A stretch of DNA of 64,000 nucleotides from an uncultured Lachnospiraceae bacterium (GTDB taxonomy: Bacteria > Bacillota > Clostridia > Lachnospirales > Lachnospiraceae): positions 124,001 through 188,000 of the forward strand of contig CAUAFT010000001.1 in the NCBI GenBank assembly GCA_958428365.1, given 5' to 3'. This document shows positions 42,180 to 51,477 of this stretch, piece by piece (the stretch's first letter is position 1; each line of letters starts with the position of its first letter). Below the pieces are notes generated by a model. The model saw only the letters and a program-made list of their open reading frames with translations. It was not told the origin of the DNA and ran no database searches. The position numbers were made by a program, and so were the translations under genes.

Positions 42180-43721
42180 TTACGCTCCCTTAAATGTTTT
42201 CATTGTTTCGTCTGCCTGCTGCTGTTCACATTCTAAGATTTTTTGCACGATCCCCTCAATGGTAGAAATATCTGCCACTGCTTCTTTTCTTTCCGGTTCC
42301 GGCGATCTCATCTGCATTTCCTGTTCCAGAGCTTTTTTTGTCTGCTCCCCAATACAGACCAGCCTTCCTGGAATCTCCTGCTCCTCCCCTGCTTTTAAAA
42401 AGAAGCCCCGGACTCCCGAAGTGCTGGCAAAGGTGAGATAATCCAGATCGGGGACCTCTTCCCACAAGGCTGTGACGATTCGTTCCTCCACCTCTGTCTC
42501 ATAGATCGCCAGATCCTCATAGGAGATTCCTTCTCTCGTCCAGATCTCATCCAAATCTTTGGAACCGTCTTTCGCCCGAAGAACGCAGATACGCTCGCCC
42601 GGCTCTGCTTTTTTTGCAAGTCCAAGCGCCAGATCTCTTACCGTATAGGTGTCCGGCATATAATCTGCCCGGATTCCATAGTCCCAGAGCATTTTTCCCG
42701 TCCCCTCTCCGATTACCGCATATTTCAGGCGATCCAGCCTTCTTCTGTCGATTCCAAGCTCCAGGATCTGTCTGAAAAACTGCTTCACTCCATTGGCGCT
42801 GGTGAACACCAGCCAATGAAATTCCTCCCAGGAAATATCCCGGCTCTTTAGAACTGTGGTGGGACGGATCTTCAGATATGGAGCCGCAAATACTCTGGCT
42901 CCCAGCTCCCGCAGCGCAGCCTCCAACTGCCTTACCAGATGCGGTGTTCCCGTAACTCCCACCTTACATCCCCCAAGGGGAAGATCGTCTGAAACCATCC
43001 GACAGGAGGCTGTCTCTCCCACCACAAAGACCGCCGGAGGTCTCACCTCGGCTTCTCTTGCCAGTTCCAGGATGGTTCCCAGAGTTCCGTCGATCCGCCT
43101 CTGACGGATGGTGGTTCCCTGCTCTATGATGGCTGACGGTGTATCGGCTGGTTTTCCGTGTTCCAGAAGTTTTATCACGATCTGTTTTAAATGTCCGATC
43201 CCCATCAAAAAGACCAGGGTTCCCTCCAACGCCGCATACTGCTCATACTGATCTGTAACTCCCTCTTCCGCCGTATGTCCCGTGATGACATGAAAGCTCC
43301 TCGCCGCCCTTCTGTGAGTCACGGGGATCCCCGCCGCCTCAGGCGCTGCAATACAGGAGGTCACTCCCGGCACCACCTCATAAGGGATCCCCTCTGCCTC
43401 TAATGCCAGAATTTCCTCTCCTCCCCGGCCGAACACAAAGGAGTCTCCTCCCTTCAAACGAAGAACCTGTTTTCCCTCCTTTGCCTTTTTCAGCAACAGG
43501 GCATTGATCTCCTCCTGGACAAAGGTATGCTCTCCCTCCCGTTTTCCCACGAAGATCCGCTCACAGGAATCCGGCGTCTCCAGCAAAAACGCAGGATTTG
43601 CCAGCCTGTCGTATAGGAGCACCTCAGCTTTTTGCAACAGTTCCCTTCCCCGGAGAGTCATAAGTCCCGGATCCCCCGGACCCGCCCCGACAAAATATAC
43701 TTTTCCTTTCTTGTTCTGCAT
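42180..43721 (-). CDS. cobA-hemD: Fused uroporphyrinogen-III C-methyltransferase / uroporphyrinogen-III synthase
   Basis: Two-domain enzyme of 513 residues. Residues 1-245 are SUMT (CobA): GKVYFVGAGPGDPGLMTLRG, LRLKGGDSFVFGRGGEE, VVPGVTSCIAAPEAAGIPVTHR, which makes precorrin-2 from uroporphyrinogen III with two SAM. Residues 250-510 are HemD: VGVTGTPHLVRQLEAALRELGA, WLVFTSANGVKQFF, YAVIGEGTGKMLWDYG, and FASTSGVRGFF near the end, which closes the ring of hydroxymethylbilane. The fusion is common in Clostridia and channels flux into siroheme and corrinoids. Fourth gene of the hem operon, 15 bases after hemC. Confidence 0.96.
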   Translation of the reverse strand: MQNKKGKVYFVGAGPGDPGLMTLRGRELLQKAEVLLYDRLANPAFLLETPDSCERIFVGKREGEHTFVQEEINALLLKKAKEGKQVLRLKGGDSFVFGRGGEEILALEAEGIPYEVVPGVTSCIAAPEAAGIPVTHRRAARSFHVITGHTAEEGVTDQYEQYAALEGTLVFLMGIGHLKQIVIKLLEHGKPADTPSAIIEQGTTIRQRRIDGTLGTILELAREAEVRPPAVFVVGETASCRMVSDDLPLGGCKVGVTGTPHLVRQLEAALRELGARVFAAPYLKIRPTTVLKSRDISWEEFHWLVFTSANGVKQFFRQILELGIDRRRLDRLKYAVIGEGTGKMLWDYGIRADYMPDTYTVRDLALGLAKKAEPGERICVLRAKDGSKDLDEIWTREGISYEDLAIYETEVEERIVTALWEEVPDLDYLTFASTSGVRGFFLKAGEEQEIPGRLVCIGEQTKKALEQEMQMRSPEPERKEAVADISTIEGIVQKILECEQQQADETMKTFKGA

Positions 43722-43736
43722 TGATATAAACCTCTT

Positions 43737-44660
43737 CTATATTTTCGCAACCTCTTTCAGCAATCGCTCTGCCAGCTTTAGCCGTTCCTTCGCTGATCCG
43801 GTCACGCTTCCCCTGCAAGGCTTTCCATCTCTTTCCAAAAGAAGGTGAATTGTGATCGTCTCCTGGTTTGATCCCATCTGACCGCTTCCTGATCTTTCGA
43901 TCTTTGCAAACACTCCGATAGGTTCGTGACAGGTTGCACCGAGTCTTTTTAATATATAGCGCTCCGTCTCAAGCTCCAATTCCGCATTATGATCACTGCA
44001 TTTTTTAAAGAGACTCCTGCGCTCATCCTCCCCTCTTCCCTCCACGGCGATGATTCCCTGACCGCCTGCCGGTATCATCTCATCAAAAGAGAGATAGCGG
44101 TAACACAGATCCTCCTCCTGATCCAGACCCAGACGTCTCAGCCCCGCAGCCGCCAGGATGATCCCATCGTACCTGCCCTGTCGCAGCTTCTCAATTCTGG
44201 TGGGTACGTTTCCGCGAAGCAGCGAGCACTCTGCATTCATAAGACCCTCTATCTGAATCCTCCTTCTGGGACTTCCGGTTCCGATGATCTTCTTTTTTCC
44301 TTCTGCGAGCCCTGTAGCCGGTTCTTCTCCTCTTCGTGAGATCAATACGTCCCTGGCGTCCTCCCGCTCCAACACCATCCAGATATCCAGCCCCTCTGCC
44401 AGCTCCATAGGCATATCTTTGGCGCTGTGCACAGCGATATCCATCCTTCCGGTTAAGATCGCCTCCTCAAACTCCGTGGTAAACGCTCCTTTTCCGCCAA
44501 ACTCTGTCAGGGGCACATCTAAAAGCCTGTCTCCCTTTGTCTTTTGGGATATCAGCTCAAAAGAGACTTCCTGATTCCGGCTCTTCATCTTTTCCATGAC
44601 CAACTCCGTCTGTCTGACTGCAAGGGCGCTGGTTCTTGTTCCAACTCTGATTTTTTTCAT
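43737..44660 (-). CDS. hemC: Porphobilinogen deaminase (hydroxymethylbilane synthase)
   Basis: Polymerises four porphobilinogen units to hydroxymethylbilane. 307 residues. Recognisable: IRVGTRTSALAVRQTELVMEKM at the N-terminus, SQKTKGDRLLDVPL, the loop with FTTEFEEAILTGRMDIAVHSAKDMP, and GNVPTRIEKLRQGRYDGIILA. The dipyrromethane-binding cysteine is in RLGATCHEPIGVFA. It overlaps the preceding precorrin-2 dehydrogenase gene by 4 bases. Third gene of the hem operon. Confidence 0.98.
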   Translation of the reverse strand: MKKIRVGTRTSALAVRQTELVMEKMKSRNQEVSFELISQKTKGDRLLDVPLTEFGGKGAFTTEFEEAILTGRMDIAVHSAKDMPMELAEGLDIWMVLEREDARDVLISRRGEEPATGLAEGKKKIIGTGSPRRRIQIEGLMNAECSLLRGNVPTRIEKLRQGRYDGIILAAAGLRRLGLDQEEDLCYRYLSFDEMIPAGGQGIIAVEGRGEDERRSLFKKCSDHNAELELETERYILKRLGATCHEPIGVFAKIERSGSGQMGSNQETITIHLLLERDGKPCRGSVTGSAKERLKLAERLLKEVAKI

Positions 44661-45217
44661 AGATCCTTAAAATATTCCTCCACCCGCCTGTTATATTCCT
44701 CATTCTCTTCCGGCTTCTGTCCGCTGTCTAAAATATCCGCCCTGAGTTCTCCGGTCTCCTCTATAAAATCCGACAGAGAAGAAGGCAGGCAGGCGTCTAT
44801 CTTCTCTTTGATCTTTTTCGCAGCCGCCGGGCTTTTTCCTCCGGTACTCACTCCCACCACAACGTCCCCGCGCCGCGCCAGCGCAGGAAAATAAAAATCG
44901 CACTCCTCCGGTACATCCGCCACATTCACCAGGATCCTCCGTTCCCTGCATAGTTCCGACAACCTGCGGCTGCATTCCTCATCCGAGGTGGCGGCAAAAA
45001 CCAGTTCCATGCCATCCAGATCGGAAGAGATGAATTTTCTCTTTTGAATTGTGATCCCCGGAATCTTTTCCAGTTCTTTCTCCAGATCGGGAGCTACTAC
45101 AGTCACTTTTGCCCCGTATTCCAGCAGCGTATTTACTTTTCGAAGCGCCACCTTTCCGCCGCCCACCACCAGACAGGGAAGGTGCTCCATTGAGATAAAC
45201 AACGGAAAATATGCCAT
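44657..45217 (-). CDS. Precorrin-2 dehydrogenase (siroheme synthase N-terminal type)
   Basis: NAD-dependent oxidase that converts precorrin-2 to sirohydrochlorin; single-domain relative of CysG N-terminus and Met8. About 186 residues from the ATG at 45217, which yields the family start AYFPLFISMEHLPCLVVGGG, with the Rossmann GGGKVALRKVNTLLEYGAKVTVVAP, then FAATSDEECSRRL, VNVADVPEECDFYFPALARRGDVVVGVSTGGKSP. A GTG 14 codons upstream, directly after the hemA stop, is an alternative start. It lies second in the hem operon. Whether it also inserts metal cannot be told from sequence. Confidence 0.92.
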   Translation of the reverse strand: MAYFPLFISMEHLPCLVVGGGKVALRKVNTLLEYGAKVTVVAPDLEKELEKIPGITIQKRKFISSDLDGMELVFAATSDEECSRRLSELCRERRILVNVADVPEECDFYFPALARRGDVVVGVSTGGKSPAAAKKIKEKIDACLPSSLSDFIEETGELRADILDSGQKPEENEEYNRRVEEYFKDL

Positions 45218-45259
45218 ATCTTTTCCCTCTTTTCCTATATCGTTCCATGGACGATCCAC

Positions 45260-46420
45260 CTAGGAGTTCTGCTCCTCTTCTGCCAGCAATTTTCGGCAGA
45301 TAGATAACAGCGCTCTCAACTCTTCCTCATCTGCCGCATCCCGCATCCGGTAAAATATCTGTTCCCCATTCTTCTTTCCATATTCTTCTGTAAACCGGAA
45401 AAGATCCGGTGTAAAAGAGTGAAACAGCAGTTCCTTAACCGTCTCCTTACACTCTTCCCCAATCATTTCCTCCGCCTGTCCCCTGCCCTCTTCCTTCTGC
45501 TGATTATGTTCTGCGGCGATGGTCTGAAAATGATCGATATTCAAAAGTCTGGTCTCTGGTAACAGAGCAATGTCCGGGTCGATGTCGTTTGGCACCGCAA
45601 TATCCAAAAAAAGCCGTTCCTTTCTGGTCCGTACCGCCTTCTCACAGTCCCCCAGCGTGATCGTATAGTGAGGGCTTGCGGTGGCGCTGACGATGACGTC
45701 CGCCCGGTCGAGATATTCATATCGTTTTTCATACGGTATTTCCTCTATGCCATTCAGACAAACTCTGGCATGATGCTTTCTCATTGTGGCAAAGATCCCT
45801 ATATCCTTCCTGCCCATGAGATTCTTTGCGATCAGATTCCCCATCTGTCCGGTGGCTCCCAGTAACAGAACTTCTTTTTTTCCCTCTTTAAAATGAGCGA
45901 TCTCGCTTGCACAAAGAGTTGCCACGGATACGGAGCTTTTGGAAAGACAGGTCTGCGTCTTGATCTGCTTAGCACAATTCAACGCCCTTTGAAAAACAGC
46001 GTTGATGTAATAATCCACGGCGTTCTCTTCACAGGCGAGCTTGTAGGACTCCCGCATCTGTCCAAGGATCTCATCCTCGCCCAGCACCATGGAATCCAGA
46101 CCGCTGGTCACATAGAAAAGATGTCTTATCATCTTCTCCCCATGATAGGACCGGTAATATTTCCGAAGTATACGGACATCCACCTCTTTCTCCTGTGCCA
46201 GCAGATGTTCCACGGCTACGACGTTTTCTTTTTTACCGGAAAAATAAACCTCCGTCCGGTTGCAGGTGGAGACGAGAACCGCTCCCTCTATTCCTTCTAT
46301 TTCCCTGATCCGATGTAAAAATGCCTGCTCTTCCTCTCTGGTAAAAGAAAATAATCTTCTTACTTCCAAAGGCGCCTGTTTGTGGCTGATACTCAGGCTG
46401 TATAATGGTATTTCCCGCAC
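45260..46420 (-). CDS. hemA: Glutamyl-tRNA reductase
   Basis: NADPH-dependent reductase that releases glutamate-1-semialdehyde from glutamyl-tRNA, the first step of C5 tetrapyrrole synthesis. 386 residues. Blocks seen: SLSISHKQAPLEVRRLFSF, catalytic Cys in VLVSTCNRTEVYF, YVTSGLDSMVLGEDEILGQMRESY, and the Rossmann part LLLGATGQMGNLIAKNL. It is the first gene of a six-gene hem operon driven by a TTGCAA-17-TATAAT promoter 80 bases upstream. No cobalamin riboswitch motif was found in the leader. Confidence 0.97.
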   Translation of the reverse strand: MREIPLYSLSISHKQAPLEVRRLFSFTREEEQAFLHRIREIEGIEGAVLVSTCNRTEVYFSGKKENVVAVEHLLAQEKEVDVRILRKYYRSYHGEKMIRHLFYVTSGLDSMVLGEDEILGQMRESYKLACEENAVDYYINAVFQRALNCAKQIKTQTCLSKSSVSVATLCASEIAHFKEGKKEVLLLGATGQMGNLIAKNLMGRKDIGIFATMRKHHARVCLNGIEEIPYEKRYEYLDRADVIVSATASPHYTITLGDCEKAVRTRKERLFLDIAVPNDIDPDIALLPETRLLNIDHFQTIAAEHNQQKEEGRGQAEEMIGEECKETVKELLFHSFTPDLFRFTEEYGKKNGEQIFYRMRDAADEEELRALLSICRKLLAEEEQNS

Positions 46421-46499
46421 TGCTCTTTTTTTCTCCTGTCGTTCTTAGCTGTTCATTTAATACAAAAATATATTAAAACAGCATAAATCATCTTGTTTT

Positions 46500-46528
46500 A
46501 TTATAATAGTCCGATATCTAAATTGCAA
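46500..46528 (-). promoter_or_regulatory. Promoter of the hem operon
   Basis: Minus-strand TTGCAA (46523-46528), 17-base spacer, TATAAT (46500-46505), giving a leader of about 75 bases before hemA. Confidence 0.75.
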
Positions 46529-46684
46529 CATTCCCGCTCACGGAACCTGCCGTCGGCAATTTCACAAATCATGGCAATAAAGCAAAAAACGCTTTGCACA
46601 CTAAGGCAAACACACATCCTTTTCAAACGAAGCATACTTTGCTGTGCCGGACACAGTCGCCTGCAGCGTACCGTCTTAGAGACA

Positions 46685-46738
46685 CAAAAGCCCCCGCAAC
46701 AAATGCAGGGGCTTACACCTAAGCGCAGAACTGCGCTT
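46685..46738 (-). terminator. Tandem hairpins ending cysK
   Basis: Proximal hairpin AAGCGCAG/CTGCGCTT (46721-46738), then AAGCCCC/GGGGCTT (46688-46714) followed on the minus strand by TTTTG. The second has the usual intrinsic form. Confidence 0.8.
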
Positions 46739-46752
46739 CCGATATGATTTTC

Positions 46753-47691
46753 CTAATTTTTGCTAAATAATGGGGTAGACAGATATCTGTCGCCAGAATC
46801 CGGGAGCAGGACTACGATGGTCTTCCCCTGATTCTCCGGTCTCTTTGCCAGTTCCACCGCCGCTTTTAATGCGGCGCCGGAAGAGATACCGACTAAGATT
46901 CCCTCGCTCACAGCAAAAGCTCTTCCCTCTGTGAACGCATCCTCATTCTCAATGGTGATGATCTCATCATAGATCTTTGTATTCAGAACCTCCGGCACGA
47001 ATCCGGCTCCAATCCCCTGGATCTTATGGGCTCCCGGTGTTCCTTTGGAAAGTACCGGGCTGGTGGACGGTTCCACGGCTACGATCTTCACGCCAGGATT
47101 TTTCTCTTTTAAGTACTCTCCCACACCGGTTATGGTTCCGCCTGTGCCGACGCCTGCCACAAAGATATCTACTTTTCCATCTGTCTGTTCCCAGATCTCC
47201 GGTCCCGTGGTCTCTCTGTGCATTTTTGCATTTGCCGGATTTACGAACTGTCCTAGAATAATAGATCCTGGAATGGATTCCTTTAATTCTTCCGCTTTTT
47301 CGATGGCTCCCTTCATGCCCTTAGCTCCCTCGGTCAGAACGAGTTCTGCCCCGTAGGCGCCTAAGAGATTTCTTCTCTCAACACTCATGGTATCCGGCAG
47401 CGTGAGGATTGCCTTATAACCCTTTGCCGCCGCAACTGCTGCAAGTCCGATTCCGGTATTGCCTGAGGTCGGCTCGATGATGGTGGCTCCCGGTTTTAGG
47501 AGTCCTTTTTCCTCCGCGTCCTCGATCATGGCAAGGGCGATTCTGTCTTTGACGGAGCCCGCCGGATTCAGATATTCCAGCTTTGCGAGAATTGTGGCTC
47601 CCTCTGCTCCTGCCTGTTTTGCATAACGGTTTAACCTTAAAATCGGTGTTCCTCCGATCAACTCCAAGGCGCTTTCTTTGATACTGCTCAT
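46753..47691 (-). CDS. cysK: Cysteine synthase A
   Basis: PLP enzyme making cysteine from O-acetylserine and sulfide. 312 residues. Blocks: LIGGTPILRLNRYAKQAGA, the PLP-lysine in NPAGSVKDRIALAM, EPTSGNTGIGLAAVAAAKGY, VGTGGTITGVGEYLKEKNP and GISSGAALKAAVELAKRPE near the C-terminus. It stands alone with a fully consensus promoter, suggesting strong expression. With metY and the serC-serA unit it forms part of the sulfur and serine metabolism of this region. Confidence 0.97.
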   Translation of the reverse strand: MSSIKESALELIGGTPILRLNRYAKQAGAEGATILAKLEYLNPAGSVKDRIALAMIEDAEEKGLLKPGATIIEPTSGNTGIGLAAVAAAKGYKAILTLPDTMSVERRNLLGAYGAELVLTEGAKGMKGAIEKAEELKESIPGSIILGQFVNPANAKMHRETTGPEIWEQTDGKVDIFVAGVGTGGTITGVGEYLKEKNPGVKIVAVEPSTSPVLSKGTPGAHKIQGIGAGFVPEVLNTKIYDEIITIENEDAFTEGRAFAVSEGILVGISSGAALKAAVELAKRPENQGKTIVVLLPDSGDRYLSTPLFSKN

Positions 47692-47736
47692 GATATTTCC
47701 TCCCTATTTCCTACTTTTTAAGTATGTTTTAAGGGT

Positions 47737-47765
47737 ATTATAGGGGCGGTTGAACTGTTTGTCAA
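47737..47765 (-). promoter_or_regulatory. Consensus promoter of cysK
   Basis: Minus-strand TTGACA (47760-47765) and TATAAT (47737-47742) with a 17-base spacer: an exact match to the sigma-A consensus, about 45 bases before the ATG. Confidence 0.9.
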
Positions 47766-47836
47766 GTGTTTTTTACTTCGATAAGGTATAAAAAACAGAG
47801 AACCCGGCTCTACTGGATTCCCTGCTCATAACCCCC

Positions 47837-47884
47837 AAAAAAATCCACCATACTGATCTCTGATCTTAGCATAGTGGATTTTAA
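47837..47884 (-). terminator. Terminator of the serC-serA-DUF1015 operon
   Basis: On the minus strand AAAATCCAC pairs with GTGGATTTT around a long loop that contains GATCAGAGATC, followed by T residues. It lies just after the DUF1015 stop. Confidence 0.8.
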
Positions 47885-47891
47885 AAATAAA

Positions 47892-49127
47892 TTATAATTC
47901 GTGGATAAACAGACCACTTCTCAACTTCGGTTCAAACCATGTGGACTTCGGCGGCATCAAAAGCCCCGCATCCGCCACATCAAACAATTCTCCGATGGAA
48001 GTCGGATACATGGCAAATGCCACAGCGCAGTCTGTATGGACTCTTCGCTCCAACTCTTTCAGCCCCCGGATTCCGCCGATAAAATCAATGCGGCTGTCCG
48101 TCTTTGGATCCCGGATTCCAAGCACCGGCTCTAACAACAGCTCCTGGAGCAGGGACACATCCAGTCCCCTCACCGGATCCTGTGTCTGATCCTCTTTCCT
48201 GACACGGCAGGAGTACCATCTGTCCGCCAGGAACATGGAGAACTCCCCCTTTTTCTTCGGACGCCTGTCCTCCCCTGTGATCTCTTCCACCTCGAAGAGC
48301 TCCTTTACTTTTTCCAAAAATTCCTCTTCCTTCATACCGTTCAGATCCTTCACGGCACGATTGTAATCCATAATCATCAACTGGTCGTCCGGGAAGAGTA
48401 CGGACAGGAAGTAATTGAACTCCTCTTCTCCCGTATACTCAGGATGTTCCTCTCTTCTTAAAAAGCCGACTCTGACCGCAGAAGCAGCTCTGTGATGACC
48501 GTCCGCAATGTAGATCTCTCCGATTTCTGCGAACGCTTTTTCAATGACGGCAATATCACCATCCCCGTCAATGATCCAGACACGGTGTCCCACGCCATCC
48601 TCCGCTGTAAAATCATAGACCGGACTCTGCTGCTTCACCCGATCCACCACCGCATTGATCTCTGCTCTGGAACGGTATGCCAGAAAAATCGGTCCCGTCT
48701 GGGCATTGCAGATATTGACATGGTTGATACGGTCCGCCTCTTTCTCCGCCCTGGTATTCTCATGCTTTTTGATGACGCCATTCGCATAATCATCAATGGA
48801 AGCACAGGCAGTGATCCCTGTCTGTGTCCTCCCATCCATGGTCAGTTCATAGATATAATAACAGCGTTTTTCCTCCCGGACAAAATCGCCCTGCTCCACC
48901 ATCTCCCAGAGCATATCATGAGCCTTCCGATAGACTCTCTCATCATAGGTATCCACACTGTCGTCAAACTGGGTCTCCGCCCGGTCTATCTTCAAAAAAC
49001 TCAAAGGATTCTTCTCTACCACCGCCTTTGCCTCTTCCCGGTTATACACATCATAGGGAAGGGCTGCGATCTTATCTGCTTTTTCCACACTTGGACGGAT
49101 GGAAAAAAAGGGTTTGATTACTGCCAT
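47892..49127 (-). CDS. DUF1015 family protein
   Basis: 411 residues with the family opening MAVIKPFFSIRPSVEKADKIAALPYDVYNREEA and the markers FLKIDRAE, IADGHHRAASAVRVG, NYFLSVLFPDDQLMIMDYNR and KSTWFEPKLRSGL. In Clostridia this family is often encoded right after serC and serA, as here (16-base gap), so a role linked to serine metabolism has been guessed; no reaction is established to my knowledge. No signal peptide. It is the last gene before an intrinsic terminator. Confidence 0.95.
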   Translation of the reverse strand: MAVIKPFFSIRPSVEKADKIAALPYDVYNREEAKAVVEKNPLSFLKIDRAETQFDDSVDTYDERVYRKAHDMLWEMVEQGDFVREEKRCYYIYELTMDGRTQTGITACASIDDYANGVIKKHENTRAEKEADRINHVNICNAQTGPIFLAYRSRAEINAVVDRVKQQSPVYDFTAEDGVGHRVWIIDGDGDIAVIEKAFAEIGEIYIADGHHRAASAVRVGFLRREEHPEYTGEEEFNYFLSVLFPDDQLMIMDYNRAVKDLNGMKEEEFLEKVKELFEVEEITGEDRRPKKKGEFSMFLADRWYSCRVRKEDQTQDPVRGLDVSLLQELLLEPVLGIRDPKTDSRIDFIGGIRGLKELERRVHTDCAVAFAMYPTSIGELFDVADAGLLMPPKSTWFEPKLRSGLFIHEL

Positions 49128-49143
49128 CGCTTCCTCCGGTATT

Positions 49144-50307
49144 CTATTTAATCACTCTTACTTTTAATACATTTTCAAGGGCTTCTAACTGCTGTACGGT
49201 CTCTGCTGTCACACTTGCCTCTAAGTCCAGCAGGGAGTATGCATAGTCGCCGCGGCTCTTGTTGGTCATATCGGTGATATTGATGTCCGCATCTCCTAAG
49301 ATATTGGAAAACTTACCGATGATTCCCTTGCTGTTCTTATGCAGGATGGCAATACGTCCTGCCTGGGAGCAAACGCCCATATTGCAGTTCGGGAAATTCA
49401 CGGAATTACGGATATTTCCATTTTCCAGATAATCCCTGATCTCCTTGACTGCCATCACCGCACAGTTGTCCTCAGATTCCTGGGTGGAAGCTCCAAGGTG
49501 CGGGGTAACGATACATCCCTCTTTTCCTGCTGTAATCGTATTTGGGAAGTCGGTCACATACTTCTTTACCCTTCCCTGGGAAATGGCTGTGAGAATCGCT
49601 TCCTCATCCACCAGCAGGTCTCTGGCAAAGTTCAGGATCACAACGCCGTCCTTCATCTGATCGAAGGCTTCCTTATTCAGCATCTTCTTCGTATCATCCA
49701 GAAGCGGCACATGGATGGTGATGTAATCGCACTCGCTGTAGATCTCTTCCACGGAATTGATGTGTTTTACATTGCGGGATAAACTCCATGCCGCGTTAAC
49801 GGAAATGAACGGGTCATATCCATAGACCTCCATGCCCATGTGTGTGGCCGCGTTTGCCACCTTGACGCCGATGGCGCCCAGTCCGATGACTCCTAACTTC
49901 TTGCCTGCGATCTCGCATCCTGCAAAGGCTTTCTTCGCCTTCTCCGCATCCTTTTTCACATTCTCATTGTCCTTATTTTCCAAAACCCATTCCACGCCGC
50001 CTACCACATCACGGGAAGCTAATAACATTCCGGCAAATACCAGCTCTTTCACTCCGTTGGCATTGGCTCCCGGTGTGTTAAATACCACGATTCCCTGATC
50101 CGCACATTTTTCCAGCGGGATGTTGTTGACTCCGGCTCCGGCTCTTGCGATGGCCTCCAACGTATCCGGCAGCTCAAGATCGTGCATTGCCGCACTTCTG
50201 ACTAAGACTGCCTGTGCCTCGTTCAATTCCTCCGTTTTTTGATAATCCTCTGAAAATAAGTCCAATCCCACCTCTGCGATTGGGTTTAAGCAATGATACT
50301 GATACAT
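49144..50307 (-). CDS. serA: D-3-phosphoglycerate dehydrogenase
   Basis: Oxidises 3-phosphoglycerate to 3-phosphohydroxypyruvate, the first serine step. 387 residues, a short SerA. Seen: AIARAGAGVNNIPLEKCADQGIVVFNTPGANANGVKELV, NAD-binding KLGVIGLGAIGVKVANAA, RDLLVDEEAIL, TPHLGASTQESEDNCA with the catalytic His, and a C-terminal ACT domain (IAILHKNSKGIIGKFSNIL) that may give serine feedback. Its ATG overlaps the serC stop by one base. Confidence 0.97.
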   Translation of the reverse strand: MYQYHCLNPIAEVGLDLFSEDYQKTEELNEAQAVLVRSAAMHDLELPDTLEAIARAGAGVNNIPLEKCADQGIVVFNTPGANANGVKELVFAGMLLASRDVVGGVEWVLENKDNENVKKDAEKAKKAFAGCEIAGKKLGVIGLGAIGVKVANAATHMGMEVYGYDPFISVNAAWSLSRNVKHINSVEEIYSECDYITIHVPLLDDTKKMLNKEAFDQMKDGVVILNFARDLLVDEEAILTAISQGRVKKYVTDFPNTITAGKEGCIVTPHLGASTQESEDNCAVMAVKEIRDYLENGNIRNSVNFPNCNMGVCSQAGRIAILHKNSKGIIGKFSNILGDADINITDMTNKSRGDYAYSLLDLEASVTAETVQQLEALENVLKVRVIK

Positions 50308-51389
50308 TATGCGTTCTCCTCTTCAAATTTCTTCATAAATTCCACTAACTTCTCTACGCCCTCTTTTGGCATTGCATTGTAAATGGAAGCTCTCATTCCA
50401 CCTACGGTTCTATGGCCTTTCAGGTTCTCAAGGCCTGCCTTCTTCGCCTCTTCCACGAACTTAGCGTCCAGCTCCTTGTCTCCGGTCACAAACGGCACGT
50501 TCATCAGGGAGCGATCCTCTTTTCTGACGGTTCCTTTGAACATTTTGCTCTGGTCTAAGAAATCGTAAAGGATCTTTGCCTTCTCCTCGTTACGCTGCTT
50601 CATAACTTCCAGACCACCCATTTTTTTCAGCCACTTAAAGACCTTGCCGCAGATATAGATGCCGTATGCAGGCGGTGTGTTGTAGAGAGAATCCGCATCT
50701 GCGTGGGTCTTGTAGGTCAGCATGGTCGGTGTGCCCGGAAGCACATCCTCTGTGATGAGATCCTCACGGATGATAACGATCACCACTCCTGCCGGTCCGA
50801 TATTCTTCTGGACACCGCCGTAGATGATACCGTATTTTGACACATCCACCGGTTCTGACAGGAAGCAGGAGGACACATCGGCAACTAAGGTCTTGCCCTT
50901 GGTATTTGGCAGAGTCTTATACTTGGTTCCATAGATGGTATTGTTCTCACAGATGTAGACATAGTCCGCATCCTCAGAGATCGGAAGATCGGAACAATCC
51001 GGTATGTAAGAAAAGGTCTCATCCTCGGAGGATGCGATCTTGTTGGCTTTACCGTATTTGGATGCCTCCTGCCACGCTTTCTTTGCCCACTGTCCCGTGA
51101 CAATGTAATCTGCCACCTTATTCTTCATCAGGTTCATCGGGATCATAGCAAACTGCTGGGATGCTCCGCCCTGTAAGAATAATACTTTGTAATTGTCCGG
51201 AATATTCATAAGATCCCTCAGGTCTGCTTCCGCTTCCTTGATGATGGTATCGTATGCCTTGGAGCGATGGCTCATCTCCATGACGGACATTCCGGTTCCT
51301 CTGTAGTCCAGCATCTCATCTGCTGCTTCCTTCAATACCTCCTCCGGCAGTACTGCCGGGCCTGCTGAAAAGTTATACACTCTGCTCAT
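50307..51389 (-). CDS. serC: Phosphoserine aminotransferase
   Basis: PLP enzyme converting phosphohydroxypyruvate and glutamate to O-phosphoserine. 360 residues. Blocks: VYNFSAGPAVLPEEVLKEAADEMLDYRGTGMSVMEMSHRSKAYD, LFLQGGASQQFAMIPMNL, VADVSSCFLSEPVDVSKYGIIYGGVQKNIGPAGVVIVI with the PLP-lysine, and GLENLKGHRTVGGMRASIYNAMP. First gene of the serC-serA-DUF1015 operon; the ATG is preceded by AGGAGG. Confidence 0.97.
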   Translation of the reverse strand: MSRVYNFSAGPAVLPEEVLKEAADEMLDYRGTGMSVMEMSHRSKAYDTIIKEAEADLRDLMNIPDNYKVLFLQGGASQQFAMIPMNLMKNKVADYIVTGQWAKKAWQEASKYGKANKIASSEDETFSYIPDCSDLPISEDADYVYICENNTIYGTKYKTLPNTKGKTLVADVSSCFLSEPVDVSKYGIIYGGVQKNIGPAGVVIVIIREDLITEDVLPGTPTMLTYKTHADADSLYNTPPAYGIYICGKVFKWLKKMGGLEVMKQRNEEKAKILYDFLDQSKMFKGTVRKEDRSLMNVPFVTGDKELDAKFVEEAKKAGLENLKGHRTVGGMRASIYNAMPKEGVEKLVEFMKKFEEENA

Positions 51390-51477
51390 TTTCTCTCCTC
51401 CTGCTTTCCTCTTGCTATTTCTATGTCATATTTATATGTTTCAATTATATTTTTCTATCCATTTCTATTCTTTAGGA

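Larger units (their letters stand above)
46421..46752. other. Intergenic region between hemA and cysK
   Basis: 332 bases. It holds the hemA promoter (46500-46528), an unannotated middle part with small imperfect inverted repeats (such as GCCGTCGGC), and two hairpins just after cysK: 46685-46714 and 46721-46738. No gene, tRNA or riboswitch is apparent. Confidence 0.7.

Noticed and set aside
46421..46752. Cobalamin riboswitch or T-box before hemA
   Set aside because: Searched for the B12 box and for a T-box sequence by eye; only a promoter and short hairpins are seen.
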